55,922 nucleotides of DNA. It comes from Arcobacter sp. (lineage in GTDB: Bacteria > Campylobacterota > Campylobacteria > Campylobacterales > Arcobacteraceae). A program made the position numbers and the translations under genes. The stretch is taken from contig PKUJ01000008.1 of the NCBI GenBank assembly GCA_002869565.1, positions 1-55,922 on the forward strand. The letters run 5' to 3'. Of the stretch, positions 13,903 to 23,800 are shown piece after piece. The notes below the pieces were generated by a model. It searched no databases. It saw nothing but the letters and a program-made list of their open reading frames with translations, and was not told the origin of the DNA. Positions within the stretch are counted from its first letter, which is position 1; every line of letters starts with the position of its first letter.

Positions 13903-15864
13903 ATGTTTAAAAAGAGTACAAGCTACAATCAAATTACTGCAAGAATGATAGTTGTTATTTTATTAATAACTCTAGCTTTTGCATTTGCGTATACTGAGTA
14001 TATAAAAAGAGATGTTATTGTAAATCTTGCAAAAGTAGATGCTAAAAAAACAAGCAGATTAGTATTTGAATCAATGTTTTCTGCTATGCAAAAAGGCTGG
14101 AATAAAGATGATATTCAAGAAATCATACATAGACTTAATAAAGTAGAAAAAAATCTTGAAATCTTTGTGTATAGAGGTGAAAAAGTTGCTAGTATTTTTG
14201 GAGATATTGAAAAGGATAGATTTGCAAGAACTACAGATAAGAGTGTTATAAATACTTTTAAGGGAGAAGAAACATTAGATATAGTCAACTCTGATATTAT
14301 TAAATATTATTTCCCTGTAGTTGCTAATGATAAGTGTAAATCTTGTCATACAAATACTTCTACTGGTGATACTTTAGGAGTTATAAATATAAATTACCCT
14401 ATAACAGATTTAAAAATATCCCTCAATGATATGATTAACATATTTTTAGTTTTAATTGTTTGTTTCACTATTATAATTTTTATACTACTATTTTTAAATT
14501 TTAATAGATATTTACTTGCACCAATTAATAACTTTATAAAAACTGCAAATATAATCAAAAAAAGTAGTGATATAAAACAAAGAGTAACTATAAATCATGA
14601 TATTAATGAAATCAAATCAATGCAAGTTATTTTTAATGAAATGCTTGATTCAATTGAGTATCAATTTTATTATGATCATTTAACAAAATTGAAAAATAGG
14701 AAAGCTTTATTAGAAGATTTGGATAATGCAAAAGATTTATTATTTATGATAATTAACATAGATAAATTTCAGCAAATAAACAACCTTTATGGTGATGAAG
14801 TTGGCGATAAAATACTTGTAGAATATAAAAATAAATTTCAAGAACTTCTTCCCCCAACTACAGTTTTATACAAAATGCATGCAGATGAATTTGGTGTAAT
14901 CTCATATGGTACCATTGATTTACTTGAGTTTGAAAATATTGCTTCATATATCATAAGTCATTTAGGAAAATATGAATTTAAAATATCTGAAGAAAAAACT
15001 ATTTTTATTAATCTTACAATTGGTATTTCTCACGGATCAACTCTTCTACTTCCAAATGCAGATATGGCGCTAAAACTTGCTAAAAAAGATAAAAAACATT
15101 ATCTTACCTACAATGATGAAATGAGAAGTTTAAAAGAGTATGAAAATAGATTAAGTTGGACAAAAAGGCTTATTAGAGCAATTGACGATGACAAGATTGT
15201 ACCGCTTTTTCAACCTATTATTGATTGTAATACAATGGAAATCGTTAAATATGAGGCTCTTATGAGAATTCAAAGTGGTGAAAATGATTATATTGTTCCT
15301 ATTCATTTTTTGAATATTTCAAAAGAGAATAAAATTTATTTTAAATTGACTTTGATAATGCTTCAAAAAACTTTTGCAATGTGTAAAAAAACAAAGTACA
15401 AGTTTTCTATAAATTTGACAAAAGATGATATGTCAAATAAAGAAATTATTAATTTTATAGAAGAAGAATTTCAGAAATCTGATTTTGCAAGTGATATTAC
15501 ATTTGAGATACTTGAATCGGAAGGCATTGAAAACTACAACGAAATAATAAACTTTATAGCAATCGTAAAAAAATATGGTGCAACAATATCTATAGATGAT
15601 TTTGGTACAGGGTATTCTAACTTTGAATATCTTATGAAACTTAATTTTGATTATCTAAAAATTGATGCAAGTATGATAAAAAATATTGATAAAGATGAAA
15701 AGTCTCAACTAGTAACAAAAACAATAGTTGATTTTGCACAAAAAATTGGTGTGAAAACAGTTGCTGAGTTTGTTTCTAGTAAAAATATTTTGTTGAAAGT
15801 TCAAGAATTAGATATAGACTATGCTCAAGGATATTATTTGGGGGAACCAACTGCTGTAATATAA
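13903..15864 (+). CDS. Heme-c sensing GGDEF/EAL protein, probable c-di-GMP phosphodiesterase
   Basis: 653 residues. Membrane segments at about 14-30 and 177-200 enclose a periplasmic sensor with a c-type heme motif CKSCH (145-149) in a DUF3365-like fold. HAMP follows (201-253). The GGDEF domain (about 258-400) has HADEF (326-330) in place of GGDEF, so cyclase activity is unlikely. The EAL domain (about 430-650) keeps EAL (451-453), Asn504 in SINLT, DDFGTGYS (565-572), KID (586-588) and the late Glu in VAEFVSS, so hydrolysis of c-di-GMP is expected. The heme suggests redox, oxygen or nitric oxide sensing (inference). It is monocistronic and converges with metA. No adjacent diguanylate cyclase. 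Confidence 0.88.
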   Translation: MFKKSTSYNQITARMIVVILLITLAFAFAYTEYIKRDVIVNLAKVDAKKTSRLVFESMFSAMQKGWNKDDIQEIIHRLNKVEKNLEIFVYRGEKVASIFGDIEKDRFARTTDKSVINTFKGEETLDIVNSDIIKYYFPVVANDKCKSCHTNTSTGDTLGVININYPITDLKISLNDMINIFLVLIVCFTIIIFILLFLNFNRYLLAPINNFIKTANIIKKSSDIKQRVTINHDINEIKSMQVIFNEMLDSIEYQFYYDHLTKLKNRKALLEDLDNAKDLLFMIINIDKFQQINNLYGDEVGDKILVEYKNKFQELLPPTTVLYKMHADEFGVISYGTIDLLEFENIASYIISHLGKYEFKISEEKTIFINLTIGISHGSTLLLPNADMALKLAKKDKKHYLTYNDEMRSLKEYENRLSWTKRLIRAIDDDKIVPLFQPIIDCNTMEIVKYEALMRIQSGENDYIVPIHFLNISKENKIYFKLTLIMLQKTFAMCKKTKYKFSINLTKDDMSNKEIINFIEEEFQKSDFASDITFEILESEGIENYNEIINFIAIVKKYGATISIDDFGTGYSNFEYLMKLNFDYLKIDASMIKNIDKDEKSQLVTKTIVDFAQKIGVKTVAEFVSSKNILLKVQELDIDYAQGYYLGEPTAVI

Positions 15865-15900
15865 AAAAAGTTATAGTCTAAGCAATAAAATTGCATCTTC

Positions 15901-16809
15901 TCATTTTAACTCAAAAGGCGTTTCTTGGTAAACAAAATAATTTAGCCAGTTAGCAAATAGTAAGTGTGCTGTTGAACGCCATTTTACTTTTGGCTCTTGT
16001 TTAGGGTCATTATTTTTAAAATAGTTTTTAGGTACTTCTATCTCAAGACCTTTTGCTACATCTCTGAAATACTCTTTTTGTAAAGAATCATAATCATACT
16101 CCACATGTCCACTCATATAGACATGTTTTCTATTTTTTGAAGCTACTAAACAAACACCAGAGTCTTCGGAATAGAGTAATAATTCCAATTCATCTACCTT
16201 ATCAATATCTTCTTTTAAAACAGTAGTATATCTTGAGTGAGGAATATAAGCTTCATCATCAAAGCCTCTTAGTAAAGGGTTTGTTTTATTAAATAAATCA
16301 TGCTCAAAAACACCAAAAGTTTTTTTACTTTGTTCATATTTTTCAATTCCATGATGATAATATAATCCTGCTTGTGAACCCCAACAGATATGCAGTGTTG
16401 AAGTGATATTTGTTTTTGAATATTCCATTATTTGAGTTAATTCATTCCAGTATGAGACCTCTTCAAAAGGCATTGTCTCTATTGGAGCACCAGTTATGAT
16501 TAATCCATCAAAAGTGTGCTCTTTTACTTCCTCGAAGGTTTTGTAAAAACTTTCTAAATGATCTTCAGAAGTATTTTTTGATTGATAAGTCGCAGTTTTT
16601 AAAAGCGTAATCTCTGTTTGTAAAGGAGTATTACCTAATAGTCTTAATAATTGTGTTTCGGTATCAACTTTATTTGGCATTAAATTAAGTATTAAAATTT
16701 TTAGAGGTCGAATGTCTTGTTTCATAGCTTTTTTATCATTCATGATAAAAATATTTTCTTTTTGCAAAATTTTAACTGCTGGTAATTTCTTTGGAATAAC
16801 AATAGGCAT
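15901..16809 (-). CDS. metA: Homoserine O-acetyltransferase (MetA family)
   Basis: 302 residues from the ATG at 16809, chosen because AAGAGG precedes it and the family begins MPI; an upstream in-frame ATG would add 20 residues with no homology. The enzyme acylates homoserine in methionine synthesis. The nucleophile Cys142 (HICWGSQAG) and the His-Glu pair in SGHVEYD match the catalytic triad. Position 111 is Glu ([10 protein letters not shown]). In Bacillus MetA this Glu specifies acetyl-CoA, whereas the E. coli succinyl enzyme has Gly, so acetyl transfer is predicted despite the usual succinyltransferase label. It is divergent from a lipoprotein gene. I see no SAM riboswitch in the leader. 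Confidence 0.93.
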   Translation of the reverse strand: MPIVIPKKLPAVKILQKENIFIMNDKKAMKQDIRPLKILILNLMPNKVDTETQLLRLLGNTPLQTEITLLKTATYQSKNTSEDHLESFYKTFEEVKEHTFDGLIITGAPIETMPFEEVSYWNELTQIMEYSKTNITSTLHICWGSQAGLYYHHGIEKYEQSKKTFGVFEHDLFNKTNPLLRGFDDEAYIPHSRYTTVLKEDIDKVDELELLLYSEDSGVCLVASKNRKHVYMSGHVEYDYDSLQKEYFRDVAKGLEIEVPKNYFKNNDPKQEPKVKWRSTAHLLFANWLNYFVYQETPFELK

Positions 16810-16936
16810 ATTAACCTCTTTAATGATTTTTTGGATTATAACATTAAAGTATAAAAAATTAAGATTCAAATAGACTTTATGTATCTATATGTTAGAATAA
16901 AAACCAAATTTTATTATAAAACTAAAGAGATATTTA

Positions 16937-17704
16937 ATGACAAAAAACATACTAATTTTAAGCCTAGTTTTCACATTTTTTTTAAGTGGTTGTGTTCCTA
17001 AACAAGAAACATTAAAAGATGCACTTCAGACAAATTCTGCGAATATAATGAAAAAAGACTACAAGAATATACAAAAAGTACTTATAAGTTTTAAAGAGAA
17101 AATAGATAAACGAAACCCAAATGCATATAGTAAAAATTTATCAAAAAGAATTTATAGACTTATACATGAATTAAACAATAATTTCTTATTAAAATATAAG
17201 AATACAACATTAGAAAATTATAAGGATTATCTGCATATCGCATTTAGTAAAGACGAAATAAATAAAAGAAATGATTACTTGATTTTAGGTCTTTATTATT
17301 TAGTACATTATTCTTACGAGATAGATAAGGGACATAGAATTATTGCTTTAGAATATGATAAAGAAAAACTTCATAATCTTTATAAAAATCTTCAAATTAT
17401 AAAATGGAAGATAAAAGTTGATAAGGATGTTCATGGAAATTATTTATTTTTAACTTGGCAAAATAACTGGCAAATTGAACTTGAAAAGAGATTAAAAAAT
17501 AAAGAAGAAATATCTTTAAATACTTTTTTAGATTTAAATCATATAAAAAATAAACAAGAGACTTTTTTAGATCATTCAAATTTTTCTTTTGAAGTGCAAT
17601 TGACTCAAATGATTGATAGTGTTAAAAATTCATTAGAAGCTTTATGTGAAGAACCTACAGACCTAAGTGTAATGGCTCTTAAGTCTGTATTTATGTTCTT
17701 ATAA
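16937..17704 (+). CDS. Uncharacterised lipoprotein
   Basis: 255 residues. The signal peptide ends at LSGC (Cys19). The rest is predicted mostly helical and basic, with many Lys, Asn and Tyr residues (for example ILGLYYLVHYSYEIDKG near residues 115-131) and no enzymatic motif I can name. It is transcribed divergently from metA and converges on the RND pump gene with four bases between stops. Gene is real by codon use, signal peptide and AAAGAGAT ribosome binding site; function unknown. Confidence 0.75.
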   Translation: MTKNILILSLVFTFFLSGCVPKQETLKDALQTNSANIMKKDYKNIQKVLISFKEKIDKRNPNAYSKNLSKRIYRLIHELNNNFLLKYKNTTLENYKDYLHIAFSKDEINKRNDYLILGLYYLVHYSYEIDKGHRIIALEYDKEKLHNLYKNLQIIKWKIKVDKDVHGNYLFLTWQNNWQIELEKRLKNKEEISLNTFLDLNHIKNKQETFLDHSNFSFEVQLTQMIDSVKNSLEALCEEPTDLSVMALKSVFMFL

Positions 17705-17708
17705 CAGT

Positions 17709-20700
17709 TTAGTTATTACCTTTTAATTTATGAGAAATTGAATATAAAACTGGTAGGTAAATAAGATTTAAGATAGTTCCCCAAAGTAATCCAAACCCTA
17801 ATCCAATTGCTATTGGCTGGAAAATAACAGCTTGACCTGTTGGGAAGAAAATCAATGAACTCATACCAATTAGTGTTGTAATAGTTGTTAATACAATAGG
17901 TCTAAATCTTTTTGTTGCTCTCATAAATACATCATCTAAGGTTTTTGCTTTTTTAAGATAGGTCATCATAATAATTCCATCATTTATTACAACTCCAGCA
18001 AGTCCTAGTGCTCCAATAAGTGAAGGCATAGATAAGTTCAGTCCCATTATTTTATGACCTATTAAAACACCCAAAATAGAAAAAGGGATTACACTCATTA
18101 ATATAAATGTTTCTCTAAATGAATTAAATAGATAAAGCATTGAAAGCATAATCAAAATTATTGCAAGCGCAGAAGCTAACATCATATCATTTCTTAGATT
18201 TTTTTGTTTTTCTGCTTCCCCTTTAAAGATTAACTTAATTCCACTTTTTTTAACTTTATCAAGAGTTGGCTGTAATTTTTCAAGAGCTTCAGAGGCTGTT
18301 ACTATATCAGGATTAACATTCGCAAAAATATAAAAGTTTTTCTCAGCATTATCTTTTATTAACTGTTCAAAACCTTTTATTACTTTAAAATCAACTACTT
18401 GATTAAGGGCAATAAATGTTCCATCTTTTAATGGTATTTCAAGATTTTTAAAAGTTTCAAAATCATCTTTATTTATACTTTCAATTTTGATATCAAGCAT
18501 ATCTGTTGCATCAAAAGTAACACCTTTTTTCTTTGAAAGATACATATTTGAAAGGTATGTACCTATAAATGATTCATCAATTCCAAGTTGCTCCCCATAT
18601 GAATTTACTTTTAATTTAATTTCATCAATACCAAATTTAAGTGAATTAGATGAAGATTTAATACCTTCTATTTTTTCTAATTCTTTTTGAATAAGTCTAA
18701 TTCCTGAAATAATCTTTTCATTATCATTTGATACTAGGCCTATTTTTATATCTGCTTTTACTGGGCCTACTTTTTTCTCAAGCACAGTTATCTCTGCTAA
18801 TTGGAATTTGTCTTTGTAGTTTTTCTTTTCTAGGAATTTTTTTATTTTACTTGCTATTTTTATCGATTTTTCTGTTCTTGTTCTTCCTTCATTGTCATAA
18901 TAAAAACTCAAATAAGGAGTTACATATTTATCTAAAAAGTTTGCAGCTTTTAATTTTTGTAATTCTACAGTCATATACATAACATATGGGTATCTTTCTG
19001 TATTTCCACCTGTATCTCTTCTATATCCCGCAACAGAATCAATACTTCTGATAAAAAAATCATCTTTTTTATTCATCATATCAGCTTCTATTGATTGAAC
19101 GATTTTAAAAGCATCTTCAAGTTTTGTATTTTCGTTTGCTTTAATAGATATTTTTACATCTGTTGCATCAAACTTTGGAAACATTTGAAATTTTGATGTT
19201 TTTGCTGCCGTATAAGTTGCAATTGGAACTAAAATTATAAATATAGTAAGAAAAGTTTTTTTCCAGTTCATAAAAAAGTGAATTATAGAACTGTAAACTT
19301 TATTTGCTTTTTCCCATGATGTAACTTTTGCATTAGCCTTAAGAGTATGTGCTGCATGGATTGGTAAGAATACAAATGATTCAATTAGTCAAGCTACGAC
19401 AAGTGCACTTAAGGCAATAGGGATCAGTTTCATAACCTCACCCATAGTTCCACTTATCATTAATATAGGTAAAAATGAGAAAAGTGTAGTAATAGAAGCA
19501 ACAGTAACAGGTTTAACCATCTCTTTAGCCCCAATAATGGCAGCTTCTTTAGGTTCATATCCTTCTTCGATATGCTGTTGTATATTTTCACTTACAACAA
19601 TTGCATCATCAACAACAATACCAATTGCAATTAGAACACCTACAAGTGAAATCATATTTATTGTATATCCAGAAAAATAGATATAAATAGCTGCAATTAC
19701 AAATGAAGTTGGAATACCAATTGCTATAATAAATGACATTCTAAAGTTAATCAAAATCATTACAAGTATAGTAATAAGAATAATTCCAAGTAAAATATTT
19801 GAGACAACAATATTTAGTCGGTCTAAAATTCTTTCACTATTGTCATCGGCAATAGTAAGAGTTATATCTTTGTTTATTTTATTTATTTCTGGGAGTATTT
19901 TAGTTATTTCTTTAGCAACTTTTATTGCATCTGCAGTATCACTTTGTTCAACAGCTAAGGATAATGCATTTTTTCCATTAAATGAATATAGTGTTGAAGA
20001 ATCTTCATATTTTTTTGAGATAAAAGCAATATCTTTTAAGTATAAATTTGTATCACCTATTTTTATAAGAGTATTTGCAAAATCTTGGGCATTTTTTGCG
20101 CCATTAAAAGTTGATAGGTAATAATGCTTATCTCCTCCTTCAATTTTACCAATAGGAAAAATATAGGAAAGAGTTGAAATAGCTGAAAATACCTCATTTT
20201 TATTTAAATTCATAGCTTCGATTTTTTTATCATCTAATAAAACTTCAAAGTATTTATCAGAATCTCCAAAAATTGTAATATCATTTATTCCACTGATGCC
20301 AAGAAGTCTACTTTTTAATTTATCTGCAAAGGGTTTAAGTTCATCAGTTGTGTATTTTTCAGAGGTTAATGAAACATCAATAAGTGATCTTGATCGTTCC
20401 ATTGCATTTACTGTTGGTTCATCCATATCAGATGGGAGATTTCCTTTTACAAGGGCAATAGCATCTTTTATTTTATTTGCTTCGTTATATTTGTCTTTAC
20501 CTTTTTTTAGTTCTAATATAATAGAAAAACTTCCTGGGCTTATTACGGTTGTAATAGTATCAACACTATCGATATTCTTTACATTGTCTTCAATTTCATT
20601 TACAGCCATTTTATCTAAAATATCAACAGAAGCCCCTCTATATGAGCCTTTTATTGAAATCATATCAAGTTCAAAACTAGGAAATATCTCTTTTGGAGTA

Positions 20701-20798
20701 TTATTGTATGACCATATACCAATAGCGAAAACTAATACAAATAAGGTATAGTTCATCCTTGAATTTTCAACAAAAAATCTTAAAAATTTTTCAAACAT
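17709..20798 (-). pseudogene. RND-family efflux transporter interrupted by one in-frame stop
   Basis: The frame spans 1,029 codons, the normal size of an AcrB/HAE-type inner-membrane pump. It begins with the typical start (FFVENSRMNYTLFVLVFAI) and ends with the last membrane helices. Conserved features include GVLIAIGIVVDDAIVVSE in the first half and GALGLAGVVINDGIIMM in the second. Codon 470 is TGA (19391-19389), inside IALSALVVA-stop-LIESFVFLP, where relatives have an ordinary residue in helix-adjacent sequence. Codons on both sides are in the same frame and uninterrupted, so there is no frameshift. Residues 1-469 and a part restarting at an ATG at 19271 could be made separately. No membrane fusion protein or TolC-like gene is adjacent. 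It lies 81 bases downstream of lapD in the same direction. A sequencing error or a recent nonsense mutation is most likely. Confidence 0.85.
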
Positions 20799-20879
20799 TA
20801 GTTTCCTTCATAAATAAAAAAAGAATTATATTACAGCATTATTAATCAAGTATTAATATATCGATTATGAGGTAGTATA

Positions 20880-23108
20880 TTATCTACTTACTCCATAGAG
20901 TTTATATTTTTTAACGACTTCAAAGTCTCTATCATCTTTTACACTTTCTGCAATAACTTTTATATTTAGAAGATTAGCAAGTTCTGTAATTGATTCAATA
21001 AACTCTTTTTTAGCTTTGTCATCACAAATAAGAGAAGTATAATCTCTCGCTAATCTTATATAATCAAGATTAAAGTCTCTTAAACTCTCAGGTGAAATAA
21101 ATTTAGTCTCAAATCTTTTCACAATAGTTTTTGCTCCTGAACTATGAATGTAATCACAGAATTTTTTAAATGAATGAATATCTTTTGCAACAGAATAAGC
21201 AGTAATTGAAAATACTAATTGATTTGCAATTGTTTTATTTTTTAAGATTTCTTTTTGTACCCAAATTATAAAGTTATCATTTGAAATAGAATCCAAAGAT
21301 AAGTTAATACATATATCATGAGATACACTATTTATTACTATATGGCTAATTACTTTTGATATAACAGCTTTATCAAAATCAATAATTTTTTCGTATTTTT
21401 CTGCAATTGAAACAAATGTACCAATAGGTATACTATTATTTTCTTTGTCATAAGCTTTTGTAAATGCTTCTTGCATAACAATCCTATTATCATCTATTGA
21501 GTACGCATCATTTATGAAATCAACTTCAAAATTTGAATAGTGAATAATATCAAATACTAAATCTCTCCATGCGTCCATATCTCTTGATAAGTCTTCATAA
21601 TCTCTTATAAAAAATTCGTTAGGTCCAATTAATTTAGCTTTTTCATAAGCTTCATTTGCTGCTTGCAGCATTTCTGGGATGCTACTTATTTGATTAAAAG
21701 GAGTTGCTCCAATATGTACTACTTCTGTTAGTTCATATTCGCTAGATAAATTTTCAAAAGCTAGTTTTAATTTATTACAAATACCTTTTGCTTCATTATA
21801 ATCACATTTCTTTGCAATAACAACAAACTCTGAACCAAAGAATCTATAAGCTTTTGTTTCAAAATTTGTTTTTGCATCTAGTCCTTTATTTAAAGAAATA
21901 TTTTTTAAGATATCTGCAAAACTAAGGATAAATTTATTAATTTCATTATTTGTATGTATTTTTGCATATTTTGCAAGATTATGAATTTTTATATTAAATA
22001 TATAACCAGTATCTTTATGCATAAACATATCTTTCATATCTGTTTCAAGTGTAGGTTTTAGACTAAGTCCTGTTAATTCATCTTCTGATAGTTTTTTGGA
22101 TAAAGATTCAAGATTTTTATTAAGTTTATTTATAATTGCCTCAATTTTTCTTGACATATCATTCATAGCAATTGCAACATTTTTAATTTCTGTAGTCCAC
22201 GGTAATTCTTCAATTACTCCAAATTTACCTTTTGCAATATCTTTAGCAAGATACTCTATCTTTTTTAATGGTTTTAATAAAAATCGTACAAAGATTAGCA
22301 AAATTATCATCGAAATAATAAATGCTATAACTGCATATACAATAGAATTTCTAGCTTGTTCATATAGTTTGGCATAAGCCTCACCAGGATTCGGGCTTAC
22401 ATAAATTATTGCTGTAGTATTCCAGCCATTTGATATTTCACTAAATTTTTCTTCTAAATTTATTGGAATCATTTTAATAAACCATGTAGGTACATATTCA
22501 AATTTGATGTCTCTTTGTTCTTGAACCAACACTTTATTTATAGTAATATTTGCAAATGTATTTACTTTTCCATTTGAATTATTTGCCGTAAAATTAAAAG
22601 TTATATTTCCACCATTTTTATATGCTTGAGTTGGAATGTATCTATAAAGATTCATTTTTTTCTCTTCAATAAAACCTAAATCTGCTTCTTCATTCTCGAG
22701 TTTTAAAAGTTGTTCATTAATAGCATCATCAGATTCAACTTTTTCGATACGTCCATATTTAGACTCAACTGATATTGTGTCTATTTTCCAATTTGAATCA
22801 TCTAATTCTGTTGATGCTCCAATTAATTCTTTTTCAGTTAATGTAAAATCAGCATCTTCAAGTCTAATTTCTTTATAAAAACCACTATTTGAAATAGCTT
22901 TTATGATTGATTCTATTTCTGAATCATATTTATCTTTTATAAGTGGTCTTAGACTCATTCCTAGTGATGTTGCAGTATCCTGTGCTTTTGTTGAAGACTC
23001 TACTTCTAAATACTCTTTAGTATTTTTAACACTAATTATAAAGTTACCACTGAAGATTATAAAAAATATAAATGCAATGATGATATACAGTTGTTTTGAT
23101 AAAGACAT
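20880..23108 (-). CDS. lapD: LapD-like c-di-GMP receptor with degenerate GGDEF and EAL domains
   Basis: 742 residues. An N-terminal membrane segment (7-27), a periplasmic LapD/MoxY-type domain (about 28-250), a second segment (about 253-275), HAMP, a degenerate GGDEF (GSEF in place of GGDEF) and a degenerate EAL domain. In the latter the EAL signature reads QEAF and the DDFGTG metal site is replaced by KRFETKF, so catalysis is not expected and c-di-GMP binding is. LapD sequesters the periplasmic protease LapG when c-di-GMP is high, keeping large surface adhesins attached. The lapG-like gene ends 11 bases upstream, which strongly supports this role. No adhesin or type I secretion gene lies in the window. 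Confidence 0.88.
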   Translation of the reverse strand: MSLSKQLYIIIAFIFFIIFSGNFIISVKNTKEYLEVESSTKAQDTATSLGMSLRPLIKDKYDSEIESIIKAISNSGFYKEIRLEDADFTLTEKELIGASTELDDSNWKIDTISVESKYGRIEKVESDDAINEQLLKLENEEADLGFIEEKKMNLYRYIPTQAYKNGGNITFNFTANNSNGKVNTFANITINKVLVQEQRDIKFEYVPTWFIKMIPINLEEKFSEISNGWNTTAIIYVSPNPGEAYAKLYEQARNSIVYAVIAFIISMIILLIFVRFLLKPLKKIEYLAKDIAKGKFGVIEELPWTTEIKNVAIAMNDMSRKIEAIINKLNKNLESLSKKLSEDELTGLSLKPTLETDMKDMFMHKDTGYIFNIKIHNLAKYAKIHTNNEINKFILSFADILKNISLNKGLDAKTNFETKAYRFFGSEFVVIAKKCDYNEAKGICNKLKLAFENLSSEYELTEVVHIGATPFNQISSIPEMLQAANEAYEKAKLIGPNEFFIRDYEDLSRDMDAWRDLVFDIIHYSNFEVDFINDAYSIDDNRIVMQEAFTKAYDKENNSIPIGTFVSIAEKYEKIIDFDKAVISKVISHIVINSVSHDICINLSLDSISNDNFIIWVQKEILKNKTIANQLVFSITAYSVAKDIHSFKKFCDYIHSSGAKTIVKRFETKFISPESLRDFNLDYIRLARDYTSLICDDKAKKEFIESITELANLLNIKVIAESVKDDRDFEVVKKYKLYGVSR

Positions 23109-23119
23109 TTTTCTTCCTT

Positions 23120-23767
23120 TTAAATTCTACTCATTAAAGATTTCCAGTTTTTAAGATTATTGCTTCCTACTCGTAAAGATGTTTTACCTTTATTTTTAGC
23201 TTGCCACAATCCTCCCGCATTAAAACTATATATAGGTCTTAAATCTGTTCTTTTTGATGCTAGTTTTAGTTTTTTATTAATATTATCTAGTACAATTGGC
23301 GTCGCACCTGGTTTGTGATAATAAGTTAATACCATATGAGCTTCTTCAAATTTTGTTTTTCTTCTTTTCAATTTTACATATGTAATTCTTAATTTTTTTT
23401 CAGGAATACCAAGTTTTCTTAAAGAAAAGTATTTTGCGATTGCATAATCTTCACAATCTCCTGCTCCTGTTCCTAAAAATTCAAAAGGTGCAGCCCAGTA
23501 ATCATTCTTTCCCCAATGTTTACTATCTCTACTATATCTAATTTTATTCCAAAAATCGTTTACATCTTTTAATTTATTTAAGATATCTTTATTTTTTGCA
23601 TTTTGAATGATATTGTCCCAAATTTCGACTCTTCTTTTAGCTTTTTCTCCATATTTTGCATTTATGGCATTGAGCTCTGATTGTGATATATTGAAAAGTT
23701 TTGTTGCTGTTGTATTTGTGAGAATAAGAGAAATAGTGAAAAAAGATATGATTAGTATTTTTTTCAA
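23120..23767 (-). CDS. lapG: LapG-like periplasmic cysteine protease
   Basis: 215 residues with a signal peptide (cleavage probably after about residue 21). It is a bacterial transglutaminase-like cysteine protease: Cys105 in GAGDCEDYAIAKYF, His144 in EEAHMVLTYY and Asp161 in IVLDNI form the triad, and DCED carries acidic residues used for calcium binding in LapG. It cleaves the N-terminus of LapA-type adhesins and releases cells from surfaces. It is 11 bases upstream of lapD and 33 bases downstream of an MFS transporter gene on the same strand. Confidence 0.9.
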   Translation of the reverse strand: MKKILIISFFTISLILTNTTATKLFNISQSELNAINAKYGEKAKRRVEIWDNIIQNAKNKDILNKLKDVNDFWNKIRYSRDSKHWGKNDYWAAPFEFLGTGAGDCEDYAIAKYFSLRKLGIPEKKLRITYVKLKRRKTKFEEAHMVLTYYHKPGATPIVLDNINKKLKLASKRTDLRPIYSFNAGGLWQAKNKGKTSLRVGSNNLKNWKSLMSRI

Positions 23768-23800
23768 AATTTCTCCTTTTTAAAAATATAGTTTAATATA

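Noticed and set aside
13836-13910. 24-codon reading frame running into the GGDEF/EAL gene
   Set aside because: No good ribosome binding site and no recognisable peptide; AT-rich chance frame more likely.
16810-16936. SAM or methionine riboswitch upstream of metA
   Set aside because: The leader is short and AT-rich with no conserved SAM-riboswitch core or terminator.
19389-19391. Selenocysteine recoding of the TGA in the RND gene
   Set aside because: No convincing hairpin follows the codon at the distance a bacterial SECIS needs, and RND pumps are not known selenoproteins.
20296-20751. 151-codon frame opposite the RND gene
   Set aside because: It is antisense to strongly conserved RND coding sequence and has no ribosome binding site or family match.
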